Positions 9,712 through 17,510 of a DNA stretch of 64,000 nt are shown here, piece by piece (the first letter of the stretch is position 1; every line of letters begins with the position of its first letter). Source of the stretch: Alloboseaceae bacterium BT-24-1 (GTDB lineage: Bacteria; Pseudomonadota; Alphaproteobacteria; Rhizobiales; Beijerinckiaceae); contig JAOYTL010000018.1 of the NCBI GenBank assembly GCA_025846845.1, positions 62,001 to 126,000 on the forward strand. Reading direction: 5' to 3'. The position numbers were made by a program, and so were the translations under genes. Below the pieces are notes generated by a model, which saw only the letters and a program-made list of their open reading frames with translations, was not told the DNA's origin and did not search any database.

Positions 9712-9797
9712 GGTCGGGCTTGTCCCGACCATCCACGTCTTTCTTCACCAAGCGCGGTGTTCAAGACGTGGATGCTCGCCACAAGGGCGAGCATGAC
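9707..9797. repeat. Dispersed palindromic repeat, family 1, copy A (inside btuB-btuF gap)
   Basis: 91-nt structured element bounded by GTCATG and CATGAC. It holds two hairpins: TGGTCGGG with CCCGACCA, and ATGCTCGCC with GGCGAGCAT, tied by ACGTCTT pairing with AAGACGT. Near-identical copies occur at 39081-39170 (reverse orientation) and 43772-43867. This copy fills most of the gap between the receptor and the binding-protein genes and its edge is the btuF start codon, so it can affect mRNA decay or translation of btuF. Confidence 0.9.
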
Positions 9798-9817
9798 GGA
9801 GGAGGTTTCCAGTCGCC

Positions 9818-11761
9818 TCATAGGCTCACCCTGATCCCGCCGAAGGCGCTGAGGCCCGGCACCAGGAAGCCGACCGGGTTCTCGTAGCGCTTGTCGAACA
9901 GGTTATCGACGCGGCCGAACACGGTGAGCTTCTCGTCGACCTTGTAGTCGGCGGCGAGGTTGACGATGGCGGCGCCGGGGGCACGCAGGCGCGAGATCGA
10001 GAAGTCGCGGTTCCCGTCCATGCGCTCGCCGACATAGATCATCGTCGCCGACAGCGTCAGCTTCTCGATCGGCATCCAGCTCGCGGTGACGCTGAGCTTG
10101 TGGCGCGGCCGGCGCAGCAGTTCCTGGCGCGCGGTCTCGTCCTTGGCGAGGGTGAAGGTGTAGTCGGCGCGGACCTTGAACTGCGGCGTCAGCTCCAGCG
10201 CGGCGAAAGCCTCGACGCCCTTGGTCGTTGCCCGTCCGATATTGGTATAGGAGGTGCGCGCGGCGTTGGTCAGGATCAGGTTGTCGATGTCGTTGTGGAA
10301 CCAGGTTGCGCCGAAGTTGACCTGCCCGTTCAGCAGCGGCTGCTCGAAGCCGACATCCCAGCCGCGGCTTTCCTCCGGCTTCAAGTCGGGATTGCCGTAG
10401 AAGTTGAAGGCTGGGCGTGAATCGCTGAAACGCTCGCTCAGCGTCGGCGCCTTGAAGCCGGTGCCATAGCTCGCCTTCAGCTTGGTTTCTGTGCCTGGCA
10501 CGATGAAGACCGGTGCGATGCGATAGGTGGTGTGGCCGCCGAACTTGTCGTCGTGATCGTAGCGGATATTGGCGACGGTGAAGAAGCGGTCGGTCCAGGT
10601 CGACTGTAATTCGACGAAAGTGCCCTTGTTGCCGTTCGAGACGGCCTTGTTGGGCGTGTCGAAGCGCTCGGTCTCATATTGCAGGCCCGCGACCAATGTC
10701 TGGCCCTGCGTGATCTTCACGTCGCCGCGCCAGTCATATTTGGTGCGCTCGCCGAGGTTTTCGCTTGGCAGGTCGAGGATGCCCGCTGCGTTCGCCCGGC
10801 GGTTCGATCGATCCTGATTGCTGTAGGAGACGCCGAAGCGGTTGACGAAACGGCCGTCCAGCGGATCCCAGACGATCTCGCCACGGGTGAAGGCCTGGCG
10901 ATAGTTCTGGCTGGAGCGATAGGCGTCCGGCCGGCTCGGGAAGCCGGAATCGCCGGTGAACAGCAATTGCCCGTCGATATAGCGGCCGACCCAGTTGACG
11001 CTCAGCGTGTCGGTCAGTTTGGCGCCGAGACGGGCGGAATAGCTCCAGTTGTCATAGGAGTTCGGATTGCGGCGCCGGCCCAGAGGGACGAGCCCGGGCG
11101 GCGTAATCGGCGTCGCTTCCGCGCGGAAATGGCTGACGCTGAAGGCGTAGTCGAAGCGGTCATTGCCGCCGCTGAGGCCGACGCTCTGGTTGAAGGTGCC
11201 GTGCGAGCCGGCTTCGACCGAGCCGGTGACCTTCGGCGGGCCTTCGCCGCGCTTGCTGGTGATCGAGATGACGCCGCCCAGCGCATTGGCGCCGTAGAGG
11301 CCGCTCTGCGGGCCGCGCAGCACCTCGATCCGCTCGATATCGGTGGTCAGCATCTGGCCGAAGTCGAAGGAGCGGTTCGGCGTCGAGGGGTCGTTCACCT
11401 CGATGCCGTCGATCAGCACCTTGACGTGGTTCGAGTTGGTACCGCGCATGAAGACGGAGGTCTGCCCGCCCGGGCCGCCGGTCTGGACGAGGTTGAGACC
11501 GGGCACGGCGGCGAGCGCCTGCGGCAGGGTGCGGCGCTGCTGGCGCGCGATCTCTTCGGCGGTGACGACGGTGATGGAGCTGGCGATCTCCCTGGTAGGG
11601 GTCGGCACGCCGGTCGGGCTGACGACGAGCTCGTCGAGGGCGACCGGCTTTTCGCCGGATTGCGCCAGCGCTGCGAGCGGCGTCAGTAGGGTCGAGGCGG
11701 CGAGCAGGGACAGGGCAACAGGCAAACGCCCGCTTCTGGCGGGGCTGGGCAAACGGATCAC
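9818..11761 (-). CDS. btuB: TonB-dependent vitamin B12 receptor
   Basis: 647-aa outer-membrane receptor. Signal peptide to about residue 33 (ends LAALAQ), a TonB-box-like stretch VALDELVVSPTGV (about 38-50), plug domain (about 55-165: TLPQALAAVPGLNL, LIDGIEVNDPS, RGPQSGLYGANALGGVI), then a 22-strand barrel closing with GGIRVSL. Plug wording is BtuB-like. The start is a GTG at 11761 with GAGG seven bases upstream; no ATG fits the signal peptide as well. A cobalamin riboswitch precedes it, so expression should fall when B12 is plentiful. First gene of the five-gene uptake operon. Confidence 0.92.
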   Translation of the reverse strand: MIRLPSPARSGRLPVALSLLAASTLLTPLAALAQSGEKPVALDELVVSPTGVPTPTREIASSITVVTAEEIARQQRRTLPQALAAVPGLNLVQTGGPGGQTSVFMRGTNSNHVKVLIDGIEVNDPSTPNRSFDFGQMLTTDIERIEVLRGPQSGLYGANALGGVISITSKRGEGPPKVTGSVEAGSHGTFNQSVGLSGGNDRFDYAFSVSHFRAEATPITPPGLVPLGRRRNPNSYDNWSYSARLGAKLTDTLSVNWVGRYIDGQLLFTGDSGFPSRPDAYRSSQNYRQAFTRGEIVWDPLDGRFVNRFGVSYSNQDRSNRRANAAGILDLPSENLGERTKYDWRGDVKITQGQTLVAGLQYETERFDTPNKAVSNGNKGTFVELQSTWTDRFFTVANIRYDHDDKFGGHTTYRIAPVFIVPGTETKLKASYGTGFKAPTLSERFSDSRPAFNFYGNPDLKPEESRGWDVGFEQPLLNGQVNFGATWFHNDIDNLILTNAARTSYTNIGRATTKGVEAFAALELTPQFKVRADYTFTLAKDETARQELLRRPRHKLSVTASWMPIEKLTLSATMIYVGERMDGNRDFSISRLRAPGAAIVNLAADYKVDEKLTVFGRVDNLFDKRYENPVGFLVPGLSAFGGIRVSL

Positions 11762-11887
11762 GGTAAAACCTCGGCGGTAACGTCAGTGGCACGTCACCGC
11801 GAACGAGATAATCCGTTCCGCTCCCGCAAGCGGGTGCGCAAAGGCCTATCACCCATCAGCGGACCCCCGGCCGATGTGTTCGCGTGT

Positions 11888-12075
11888 GACCACGGCTGAC
11901 GGCAGGTCTCCTGGCTCGTGGGTCGCTGCCCTTCGCCGCCTTCCCAGGGCCGAGGTCCCAGTGGCGTATGGCGAAAGGCTCGCCACTTACAGTTGCGGGG
12001 GCAGCCGCAGCATGAGGTGGCCAGGCCACCCGCACTGCGTTCCCTTTTGATCCCGTGAGGGAACCGTCGCGTTGA
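11888..12075 (-). promoter_or_regulatory. Cobalamin (AdoCbl) riboswitch
   Basis: On the minus strand the leader carries all conserved cobalamin-riboswitch blocks in order: AAAAGGGAACGCAGTGCGG, the B12 box core GCCCCCGCAACTGTAA, GCCACTG (11959-11965), CTGGGAAGGC, and the closing AGCCAGGAGACCTGCC (11899-11914). It lies about 125 nt upstream of the btuB GTG. A short GC hairpin (11823-11834) between aptamer and start could be part of the expression platform; there is no U-run after it, so control is more likely translational. This is the strongest regulatory call in the window. Confidence 0.96.
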
Positions 12076-12156
12076 CGACTAGGGTGGAAATGCGGCGGGG
12101 TCAATTCAGACTCCGCCGCCGCGTTCCGCCGCGCAATGCGCCGTTATCGCCGAGGA

Positions 12157-13890
12157 TCAGTCCGGCATGGCCGGCGGGGACGGCTCCTTGCCTGCGAGCG
12201 GCGCTTTGGGCGCAACCGCCTTGGGCGTTGCCGACGCCTGCATCGAGCTCCCGAGCGAGGCGGCGAGCAGAGCCTGGGTCGGGTCGGATCCCTTGAAGCC
12301 GGCCTGGGCCAGGATCTCGTCGAGGATCGGCTTCTGCGCGGTGAAGCTCAGGAGCTGGCTGGAGAGATCGCCGACCGGATTGCCGGCATGCTCCCCCTGC
12401 GTTCCGGCAAGGGCGCTCGCGAACCCGCCGGCGCTGAAGATCCGAATGTCCGAGATCTTCTCGATCGGCTTCATCGCCTGCTCGAGGGCGAGCGGCACGA
12501 TCTCGATCCGGGCCTTGGCCAGCTCGAACTCGATGATGCCCGTGGAGAGCGCGTTGCGCGCTTCGTTCTTGGCGCGCTCGGCCCGGGCCTGCGCCTCGCC
12601 GAGCTCGATCACGCCGGTGGCGCGGATCTTCGCCGCTTCGGCTTCGGCCTCGGCCTGGATCTTGACCGCGGCGGCAAGATCCTCGGCCGCCTGGCGCTCG
12701 GCTTCGGCCTTGACCGTGACTGCCGTCGCCTGTTGCTCGGCTTCCTTGCGCGCGTCGATCACCGCGATGCGCTTGGCGCGTTCGGCGATCTCGACATCGC
12801 GAGCGGTGGTCACCTGCTCCTCGGCCGTCGTCGCCGCAGCCTTGGCCGCGTCGGCCTTGGCGCGGGCCGCCTGCTCTTCCTCGGTCTTGTTGGCCACCGC
12901 GATGGCGGCGTCGATGCGGGCGGTCTCGGTGATCTTGCGCGCCTCGGCCTCGCGCTCGGCGATGCCGCGCTCGGCGTCGATCCTCGCCGATTCACGGGCC
13001 TGGCGGGCCTGCGCGTCGCGCTCGGCGATGCCGCGATCGGTTTCGAGCCGCGCGGTCTCCTCGCTCAGGCGCGCCAGCTGCTCGGCCTTGGCCGCCTCGG
13101 CCCGCGTCTCGGCCGTCTTGTTGGCGATATCGCGCTCCTGGCTGAGCTCGGCGTCGCGCTGCTCGCGCTCGATGGTCAGGCGCCTGAGCGAGGCCTCGCG
13201 GTCCTTGGTGGCGATCTCGACCTCGTTGTCGCGGACGATCTGGTTGCGCTCGCGCTTGCGCTCCTCGGTGATCTTGGTGAGGGCGGTCAGACCCTCGGCA
13301 TCGAAGGTGTTGTTCGGGTTGAAATGCTTGATGTCGGTCTGGTCGAGCCGGGTCAGCGAGACCGATTCCAGCTCCAGCCCGTTGGATTGCAGGTCGTGGG
13401 CGACCGCCGCCTGCACCGATTTGACGAATTCGGCGCGTTGCTCCTGCAGGCCCTGCAACGTCATCGTCGCAGCCACCGAGCGCAGGCCGTCGACGAACTT
13501 GGCCTCGACCAGCGTCTTGAGCGCGTCGACGTCGTTGGTGCGGTCGCCCAAGGTCTGGGCGGCAAGCGCGATATTGTCGGCGTCGGGCTTCACCCGGACA
13601 TAGAATTCGGCGGTGATGTCGGCACGCATCCGGTCCTTGGTGATCATCGATTCATGCTCGGAGCGCTTGACCTCGAGCCGCAGCGTGCTGAGCGACACCC
13701 AGGAATAGGAGTGGAAGATCGGCAGGATGATCGAGCCGCCGTCGAGCACGACCTTCTTGCCGCCCAGCCCGGTGCGGACATAGGCCTTGTCGCGCGCCGC
13801 CCTGGTATAGAGCGACGTCATGATGACGCCGATCACGACGATGCCGGCGACGATGGCGCCGGCGCTGATGCCGAGTGAGAGGAAATCCAT
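12157..13890 (-). CDS. Flotillin family membrane scaffold protein
   Basis: 577 aa. One N-terminal membrane helix (about residues 7-27, IVAGIVVIGVIM), an SPFH/PHB domain (about 35-215, with LRLEVKRSEHESMITKDRMR), then a long Ala/Glu-rich coiled coil (about 230-450) full of repeated ER-E-A heptads, and a C-terminal tail. Flotillins form oligomeric rings at the cytoplasmic face of the membrane and organise microdomains. It is the last gene of a three-gene run with an NfeD-like protein (4 nt upstream) and a PspA-like protein, the same association as yqiJ-yqiK in enterobacteria and yuaF-floT in Bacillus. Confidence 0.93.
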   Translation of the reverse strand: MDFLSLGISAGAIVAGIVVIGVIMTSLYTRAARDKAYVRTGLGGKKVVLDGGSIILPIFHSYSWVSLSTLRLEVKRSEHESMITKDRMRADITAEFYVRVKPDADNIALAAQTLGDRTNDVDALKTLVEAKFVDGLRSVAATMTLQGLQEQRAEFVKSVQAAVAHDLQSNGLELESVSLTRLDQTDIKHFNPNNTFDAEGLTALTKITEERKRERNQIVRDNEVEIATKDREASLRRLTIEREQRDAELSQERDIANKTAETRAEAAKAEQLARLSEETARLETDRGIAERDAQARQARESARIDAERGIAEREAEARKITETARIDAAIAVANKTEEEQAARAKADAAKAAATTAEEQVTTARDVEIAERAKRIAVIDARKEAEQQATAVTVKAEAERQAAEDLAAAVKIQAEAEAEAAKIRATGVIELGEAQARAERAKNEARNALSTGIIEFELAKARIEIVPLALEQAMKPIEKISDIRIFSAGGFASALAGTQGEHAGNPVGDLSSQLLSFTAQKPILDEILAQAGFKGSDPTQALLAASLGSSMQASATPKAVAPKAPLAGKEPSPPAMPD

Positions 13891-13894
13891 CTGG

Positions 13895-14545
13895 TCAGCC
13901 CTCTTTGGTGTCGACGGCGCCGAGTTCCTGCGGCGCAGGGATAGCCTGGAAGAGACCGTCGGCGCCGTCCACGATCAGGACGAGCGCGCCGGTTTGGATG
14001 AGGTGGCCCGGCGCCGCGGTCGCCCGCAGCGCATGGATGTTGTCGTGCCGGTCCTTGACGCGCACCGTGCCGGGCTTGCCCTGGTCGAGTGGCCCGATGG
14101 TCACGGTGCCGATCAGCCCGACGAATTCCACCTGGCTGAGCGCGCTGGTTTCGTCCTGGGGAATGATCCTGGCGATGCCGCGGCTGAGCCAGCGCGTCAC
14201 CGGGGCGGCACCGGCGAGGGCAAGCGGCACCGAGATCAGCGCCGGCAACGGGCCGCCGATGCCGGTCGCGAGCGACTGGATCGCGAAGCCGAAGGCCGCG
14301 AAAGCCGAGAGCAGGATGACGGCGAGCACGAGGATGGGCACGCCGCCGGCATTGAGCCACGACATCCAGCCGCCGAGCAGGCCGGCATCGTGATGGTCCG
14401 GGCCATGATGGCCGATGCCATCATCGAGCAGGCCGGTGGCCGAGGCACCGAGCAGCAGCGAGATGATCTCGACGAGCCCGAGGCCGACGACCGTCAGCAG
14501 TGCGATCCAGAACGGCGCCGTGCCAGCCTGGACGATCCCGTCCAT
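13895..14545 (-). CDS. YqiJ/NfeD-like membrane protein with OB-fold domain
   Basis: 216 aa. Helices at about 10-32, 68-90 and 92-118, separated by a His/Asp-rich loop (GHHGPDHHDAGLL), then a soluble C-terminal beta domain (about 140-205: FVGLIGTVTIGPLDQGKPGTVRVKD) with the OB-fold look of NfeD proteins. NfeD partners flotillin/SPFH proteins, and the flotillin gene starts 4 nt after this stop. Its ATG overlaps the upstream TGA (TGATG). The histidine-rich loop is unusual and could bind a metal, but that is a guess. Confidence 0.85.
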   Translation of the reverse strand: MDGIVQAGTAPFWIALLTVVGLGLVEIISLLLGASATGLLDDGIGHHGPDHHDAGLLGGWMSWLNAGGVPILVLAVILLSAFAAFGFAIQSLATGIGGPLPALISVPLALAGAAPVTRWLSRGIARIIPQDETSALSQVEFVGLIGTVTIGPLDQGKPGTVRVKDRHDNIHALRATAAPGHLIQTGALVLIVDGADGLFQAIPAPQELGAVDTKEG

Positions 14546-15186
14546 CAGCGCTGGCCTTCACGGAAGGCCTTGAGCCGCGCCTCGATGGCGTCGTCGCGCT
14601 GCAGGCGGCCGAGTTCCTCGACTTCGGCAGCGCCGCCCGTCGGCTTGCCGGGCACGCCTGTGACACGCTCGACCGCAGCCAGAGCGTCGGCGAGGCGCTG
14701 GTCGTTGCGCTGGGACGGCGTCGCCGCAGCCGGAACCGCCTTTTCGGCGCGCTTGGCGTCCTCGAGCCGCTTGGTCGCATCGGCGCGGGCCGAGGCGACG
14801 CTGCGCAGGGTCGCCTCGGCTTCAGCCACCTCGGCGGCGTTCTCGGCGAGCGCCTTGGTCAGGGCTTCGCGCTGGGCCTCCAGGTCGATCTGCACGCCGG
14901 TGGCGGCGCGGGCGAGGTCGTCGCGGCCCTTCTCCAGACCGGTCTTGATCTTCTCGTCGAGGTCGCGGATCTCGGCGTCGAGATCATCGGCCTTTGCCTT
15001 GAGGCGGTGGCCGGCGGCCATGGCGACGCCGAGTGCGGCGCGCGCCTCATCGGCGATCTTGCCGATCTCGCGAACCGCCTGCTGCGCGACCGCGACCGGG
15101 TTGGAGCTTTCCGCGACGTCGACCGCGTTGTTGACGACGCCGGCGATGACACGACCGAGACGGACGAGGATACCTTCGTTGGACAT
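14545..15186 (-). CDS. PspA/IM30 family membrane-stress protein
   Basis: 213 aa from the ATG at 15186, almost entirely alpha-helical with long Ala/Glu/Lys heptads (MSNEGILVRLGRVIAGVVNN at the N-terminus, an amphipathic helix as in PspA). PspA/ESCRT-III-like proteins coat and repair stressed membrane. An AAGGAG sequence lies 7 nt before this ATG, so it is a genuine start. However, the frame continues upstream without a stop for another 155 codons (see the next entry), so a longer fused product is also possible. It is in one operon with the NfeD-like and flotillin genes. Confidence 0.85.
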   Translation of the reverse strand: MSNEGILVRLGRVIAGVVNNAVDVAESSNPVAVAQQAVREIGKIADEARAALGVAMAAGHRLKAKADDLDAEIRDLDEKIKTGLEKGRDDLARAATGVQIDLEAQREALTKALAENAAEVAEAEATLRSVASARADATKRLEDAKRAEKAVPAAATPSQRNDQRLADALAAVERVTGVPGKPTGGAAEVEELGRLQRDDAIEARLKAFREGQR

Positions 15187-15651
15187 CGTGCTCTCCTTGT
15201 GCGGGGAAAGATCGGTTTGGACGCCGATCTGGACACTGATCGACGCCTCGCCGAAGACGAGGCGCGCTTCGGCGAAGTCGCTCCAGCCGGGGCGATAGCC
15301 GTCGACCGAGTAGGGGACGAGGGCCCGGCCGCCGATGGTGGCGATGCTGACGCTGTCGGGGCCCTTCACGGCGAACAGCTTGGCGTCGAGCGGGATATCG
15401 TTGATCGGCTCGTCCGCCTGGCGCCGGCCATGGTCGCGCAGCGCCAGGGTCGCCATGCGCGAGGGCAGGCCGGTCCGGGCGCGGATCTCCTCATAGGCTT
15501 CCTCATGGAGGGCGACGAGATTGGCGCCCTTGGTGCCGCCGAGGATCGCCATCGCCTCGCGAAAGGCCGACAAGGTCGCGAACAGCGCGTCGCGGTCCTC
15601 GGCCGAAGGCTTCAGGATCAGCGCCATCGTGTTTTTTGGCTTCGCGATCAT
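15187..15651 (-). CDS. Unrecognised domain, in-frame with and preceding the PspA-like gene
   Basis: 155 codons from ATG 15651 run straight into the PspA-like start at 15186 with no stop codon. I do not recognise the family; it looks globular (AILGGTKGANLVALHEEAYEEI, LDAKLFAVKGPDSVSIATIGG, GWSDFAEARLVFGEAS). Either this is an N-terminal domain of a 368-aa protein, or a separate gene whose stop has been lost so that two products (368 and 213 aa) are made. An alternative start is ATG 15627. The internal Shine-Dalgarno before 15186 argues that the shorter product exists. Confidence 0.65.
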
Positions 15652-15663
15652 GCCTCATGATAT

Positions 15664-15684
15664 AAAGCACTTCATTGGTGCTTT
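15664..15684. promoter_or_regulatory. Inverted repeat in promoter of the PspA/flotillin operon
   Basis: Perfect 7-bp arms AAAGCAC and GTGCTTT separated by 7 nt, ending 13 nt upstream of the ATG at 15651, with TATATC next to it. The position and symmetry suggest an operator of a dimeric regulator overlapping the promoter; the regulator is unknown. It could also be a short RNA hairpin. Confidence 0.45.
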
Positions 15685-15760
15685 CAAGGTGACTGCAACC
15701 GAAGCGGGCGCTCGCGGCGCCGAAGCATTAGCGAGGCGTGAAGAATTTCGATCCAGGAAT

Positions 15761-15845
15761 CGTCATTGCGAGCGAAGCAAAGCAATCCAGGGCTGCGAGC
15801 TCCGCTGCCCTGGATTGCCCCGTCGCTATGCTCCTCGCAATGACG
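15761..15845. repeat. Dispersed palindromic repeat, family 2
   Basis: 85-nt imperfect palindrome beginning CGTCATTGCGAGCGAAGC and ending GCTCCTCGCAATGACG, with an inner stem GCAATCCAGGGC pairing with GCCCTGGATTGC. This is a well-known intergenic repeat type of alphaproteobacteria. It lies between two genes transcribed in the same direction. Confidence 0.88.
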
Positions 15846-15879
15846 CCAGCGAGCCTTCAGGTTCGTGACCGCCAGCGGC

Positions 15880-16776
15880 TCAGAAGCTGTAGGCGGCTTT
15901 CACCTTGACCAGATGCTGGCTGAAATTGGTGATGTCGAGATCGCCCGGCACGCCCTTGGCCTTGCCGGCGAGCTGGACATTGTAGGCCGCCGAGATGGCG
16001 AGCTGCTTGGTCGCCTGCCAGAAGATGCCGGGGCCGGCGAAGGTGGCGTAGCCGGCGTCCTTGCCGAAGCCGAGCTCGCTGTACCGGCGCTGATGGCGGA
16101 CTTCGCCGCTGAGATAGAGCCCGTCGATCAGCTGCCAGGCGAGCGAGCCGCCGACCGTGAAGGTCGAGGAGCGCAGATAGGGGCTGGGACCCGTCCAGGT
16201 CAGGTCGTGCGACAGGTTGAGCGCGGCGTAGAGCTTGCCGGGGACCAGCGTCTTGTCGGCGAAGAGGCGGATGCCGGTGTTGTAGGTGGTGAAGTTGCCG
16301 GCGCCGCTCGGGTCGGTGCGGTTGAAGCTGGGGTCGACGACGACGGTCAGGCCGATGCCGTGCAGATCGCGGCCGAGCAGCCGGTATTTCATCTCGACGC
16401 CGGCGCCGAAGCTGCGACTGTCGGCGCCCGTGCCGGCGATGGTGGCGTCGGTGTAGCCGCCGAGCAGATAGGGGCCGATCTCGAAGCAGGGGAAGAGACC
16501 GTAGGAGCCCTGGAGTTGGAGGCCGTGGGCCGCCTGGCGGCCGTCGCGGACACCGAAGCCGCCGCCATAGGTCAGGCTCGCGCCGAAGGAGCCGACCTCG
16601 GCGACGTCCGAGCCCGTCGTGAAGCCGAAGGCGTCGGTCGGGATGCCCTCGCTCTCGGTACAGGCCGAGAGCACGGGCGGCGCGACCGGCGCGCCCTTGC
16701 GCGAGGGAAGATCGGCAGCAAGCGCCGGCGAGAGCAGGCTGGAGACGGCAAGGGCGAAGGCGGCGGGCTTGAGCAT
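15880..16776 (-). CDS. Outer-membrane beta-barrel protein
   Basis: 298 aa from ATG 16776 (AGGA 8 nt upstream); a longer frame to 16812 is less likely. Signal peptide to about residue 20 (SSLLSPALAA). The mature part alternates hydrophobic residues and turns (GASLTYGGGFGV, GVEMKYRLLGR, FTVGGSLAWQLIDGLYLSGE) and ends in phenylalanine after VKVKAAYSF, the usual signal for BAM-mediated insertion. Two cysteines (SACTES, PCFEIG) are unusual in such barrels. No specific transport function can be assigned. A Fur-like palindrome precedes it, so iron control is plausible. Confidence 0.82.
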   Translation of the reverse strand: MLKPAAFALAVSSLLSPALAADLPSRKGAPVAPPVLSACTESEGIPTDAFGFTTGSDVAEVGSFGASLTYGGGFGVRDGRQAAHGLQLQGSYGLFPCFEIGPYLLGGYTDATIAGTGADSRSFGAGVEMKYRLLGRDLHGIGLTVVVDPSFNRTDPSGAGNFTTYNTGIRLFADKTLVPGKLYAALNLSHDLTWTGPSPYLRSSTFTVGGSLAWQLIDGLYLSGEVRHQRRYSELGFGKDAGYATFAGPGIFWQATKQLAISAAYNVQLAGKAKGVPGDLDITNFSQHLVKVKAAYSF

Positions 16777-16809
16777 GGCTGGCGATCCTGTTGATGAATC
16801 CACCCTACG

Positions 16810-16832
16810 CAAATGCGAATGAGTCGCAATAT
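16810..16832. promoter_or_regulatory. Fur-box-like palindrome upstream of the beta-barrel gene
   Basis: The site CAAATGCGAATGAGTCGCAA has arms TGCGA and TCGCA around a 5-nt centre (16814-16828) and resembles GC-shifted Fur boxes of the AATGCGAATnATTCGCATT type. It lies about 38 nt upstream of the ATG. By-eye match only; another dimeric regulator is possible. Confidence 0.4.
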
Positions 16833-16893
16833 GAAATGATCGATCGCGGGACCATGACGTTACAATGTTGCAAATGAGTAACAGCGAGCCGGC

Positions 16894-17457
16894 TCAGCCG
16901 AGAGAACTCAAGCTACGCAGACGCGCGAACGCCACCGGCGCGATTTCGGCCAGCGTCGCGATCGGCTTCCAGGCGGCGGCGTGGACTTCCTCTTCCTGGG
17001 CCGTCAGCGGCAAAGCCGGATCGGCGATGAAGAGATATTGCAGGTCGTGATGGATATGCGGCGGCTCGTTCCGGCGCGGATTGCCCGGCACCTCATGGCT
17101 GTCGATGGCAAAGGGCAGATCGCCGCCGCGATGCCAGGGATGCAGCGCGGCATTGGCGACGCCCGTCTCCTCGACCGCTTCGCGCAGCGCCGACTCATGG
17201 AAGGTCGCCGCCGGCTCGTAATGCCCGCCGGGCTGGAGCCAGCGGCCGATCACGACATGGTCGATCAAGAGAATCTGCGCATGGTCGGGCGAGAGTACGA
17301 AGGCGCTGGTGGTGACGTGGCCCGGCATGGTCTCGCGCCGGTCGAGTGCGTGCTGCTGGGCCATCTGCCAGCGCAACAGCGCTAGCCGCTCGCGCGGGCC
17401 GGCGACCTCGGTGAGATAGCGGGAGACGATGGAATCGAGGCGGGGAAGGAAGCTCAT
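16894..17457 (-). CDS. NUDIX hydrolase
   Basis: 187 aa from the internal ATG at 17457 (MSFLPRLDSIVSRYL); the frame also starts at 17499 but the first 14 residues look non-native. The Nudix box reads GGHYEPAATFHESALREAVE then ETGV: the core R-E-x2-E-E-x-G is intact, but the conserved upstream glutamate (G-x5-E) is alanine. Nudix enzymes cleave nucleoside diphosphate derivatives; the substrate here is unknown. Stand-alone gene between a barrel protein and a DUF3616 protein. Confidence 0.85.
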   Translation of the reverse strand: MSFLPRLDSIVSRYLTEVAGPRERLALLRWQMAQQHALDRRETMPGHVTTSAFVLSPDHAQILLIDHVVIGRWLQPGGHYEPAATFHESALREAVEETGVANAALHPWHRGGDLPFAIDSHEVPGNPRRNEPPHIHHDLQYLFIADPALPLTAQEEEVHAAAWKPIATLAEIAPVAFARLRSLSSLG

Positions 17458-17510
17458 GCCCTCGTGCTTCGCATCTCCGGCAGCGGCCGGGAAGGCCACC
17501 CGCCCGCGCC

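Noticed and set aside
9711..9732. Upstream ATG for the B12-binding protein
   Set aside because: The seven extra codons are repeat-derived; the same peptide arises from other copies of the repeat.
12136..13878. 580-aa plus-strand open frame
   Set aside because: Antisense of the flotillin coiled-coil; composition is leucine/arginine/glycine-rich without domain motifs.
15187..15651. Idea that the upstream domain is YjfI/DUF2170, as in the yjfI-yjfJ pair
   Set aside because: The DUF2170 pattern as I remember it does not match this sequence, so I left it unnamed.
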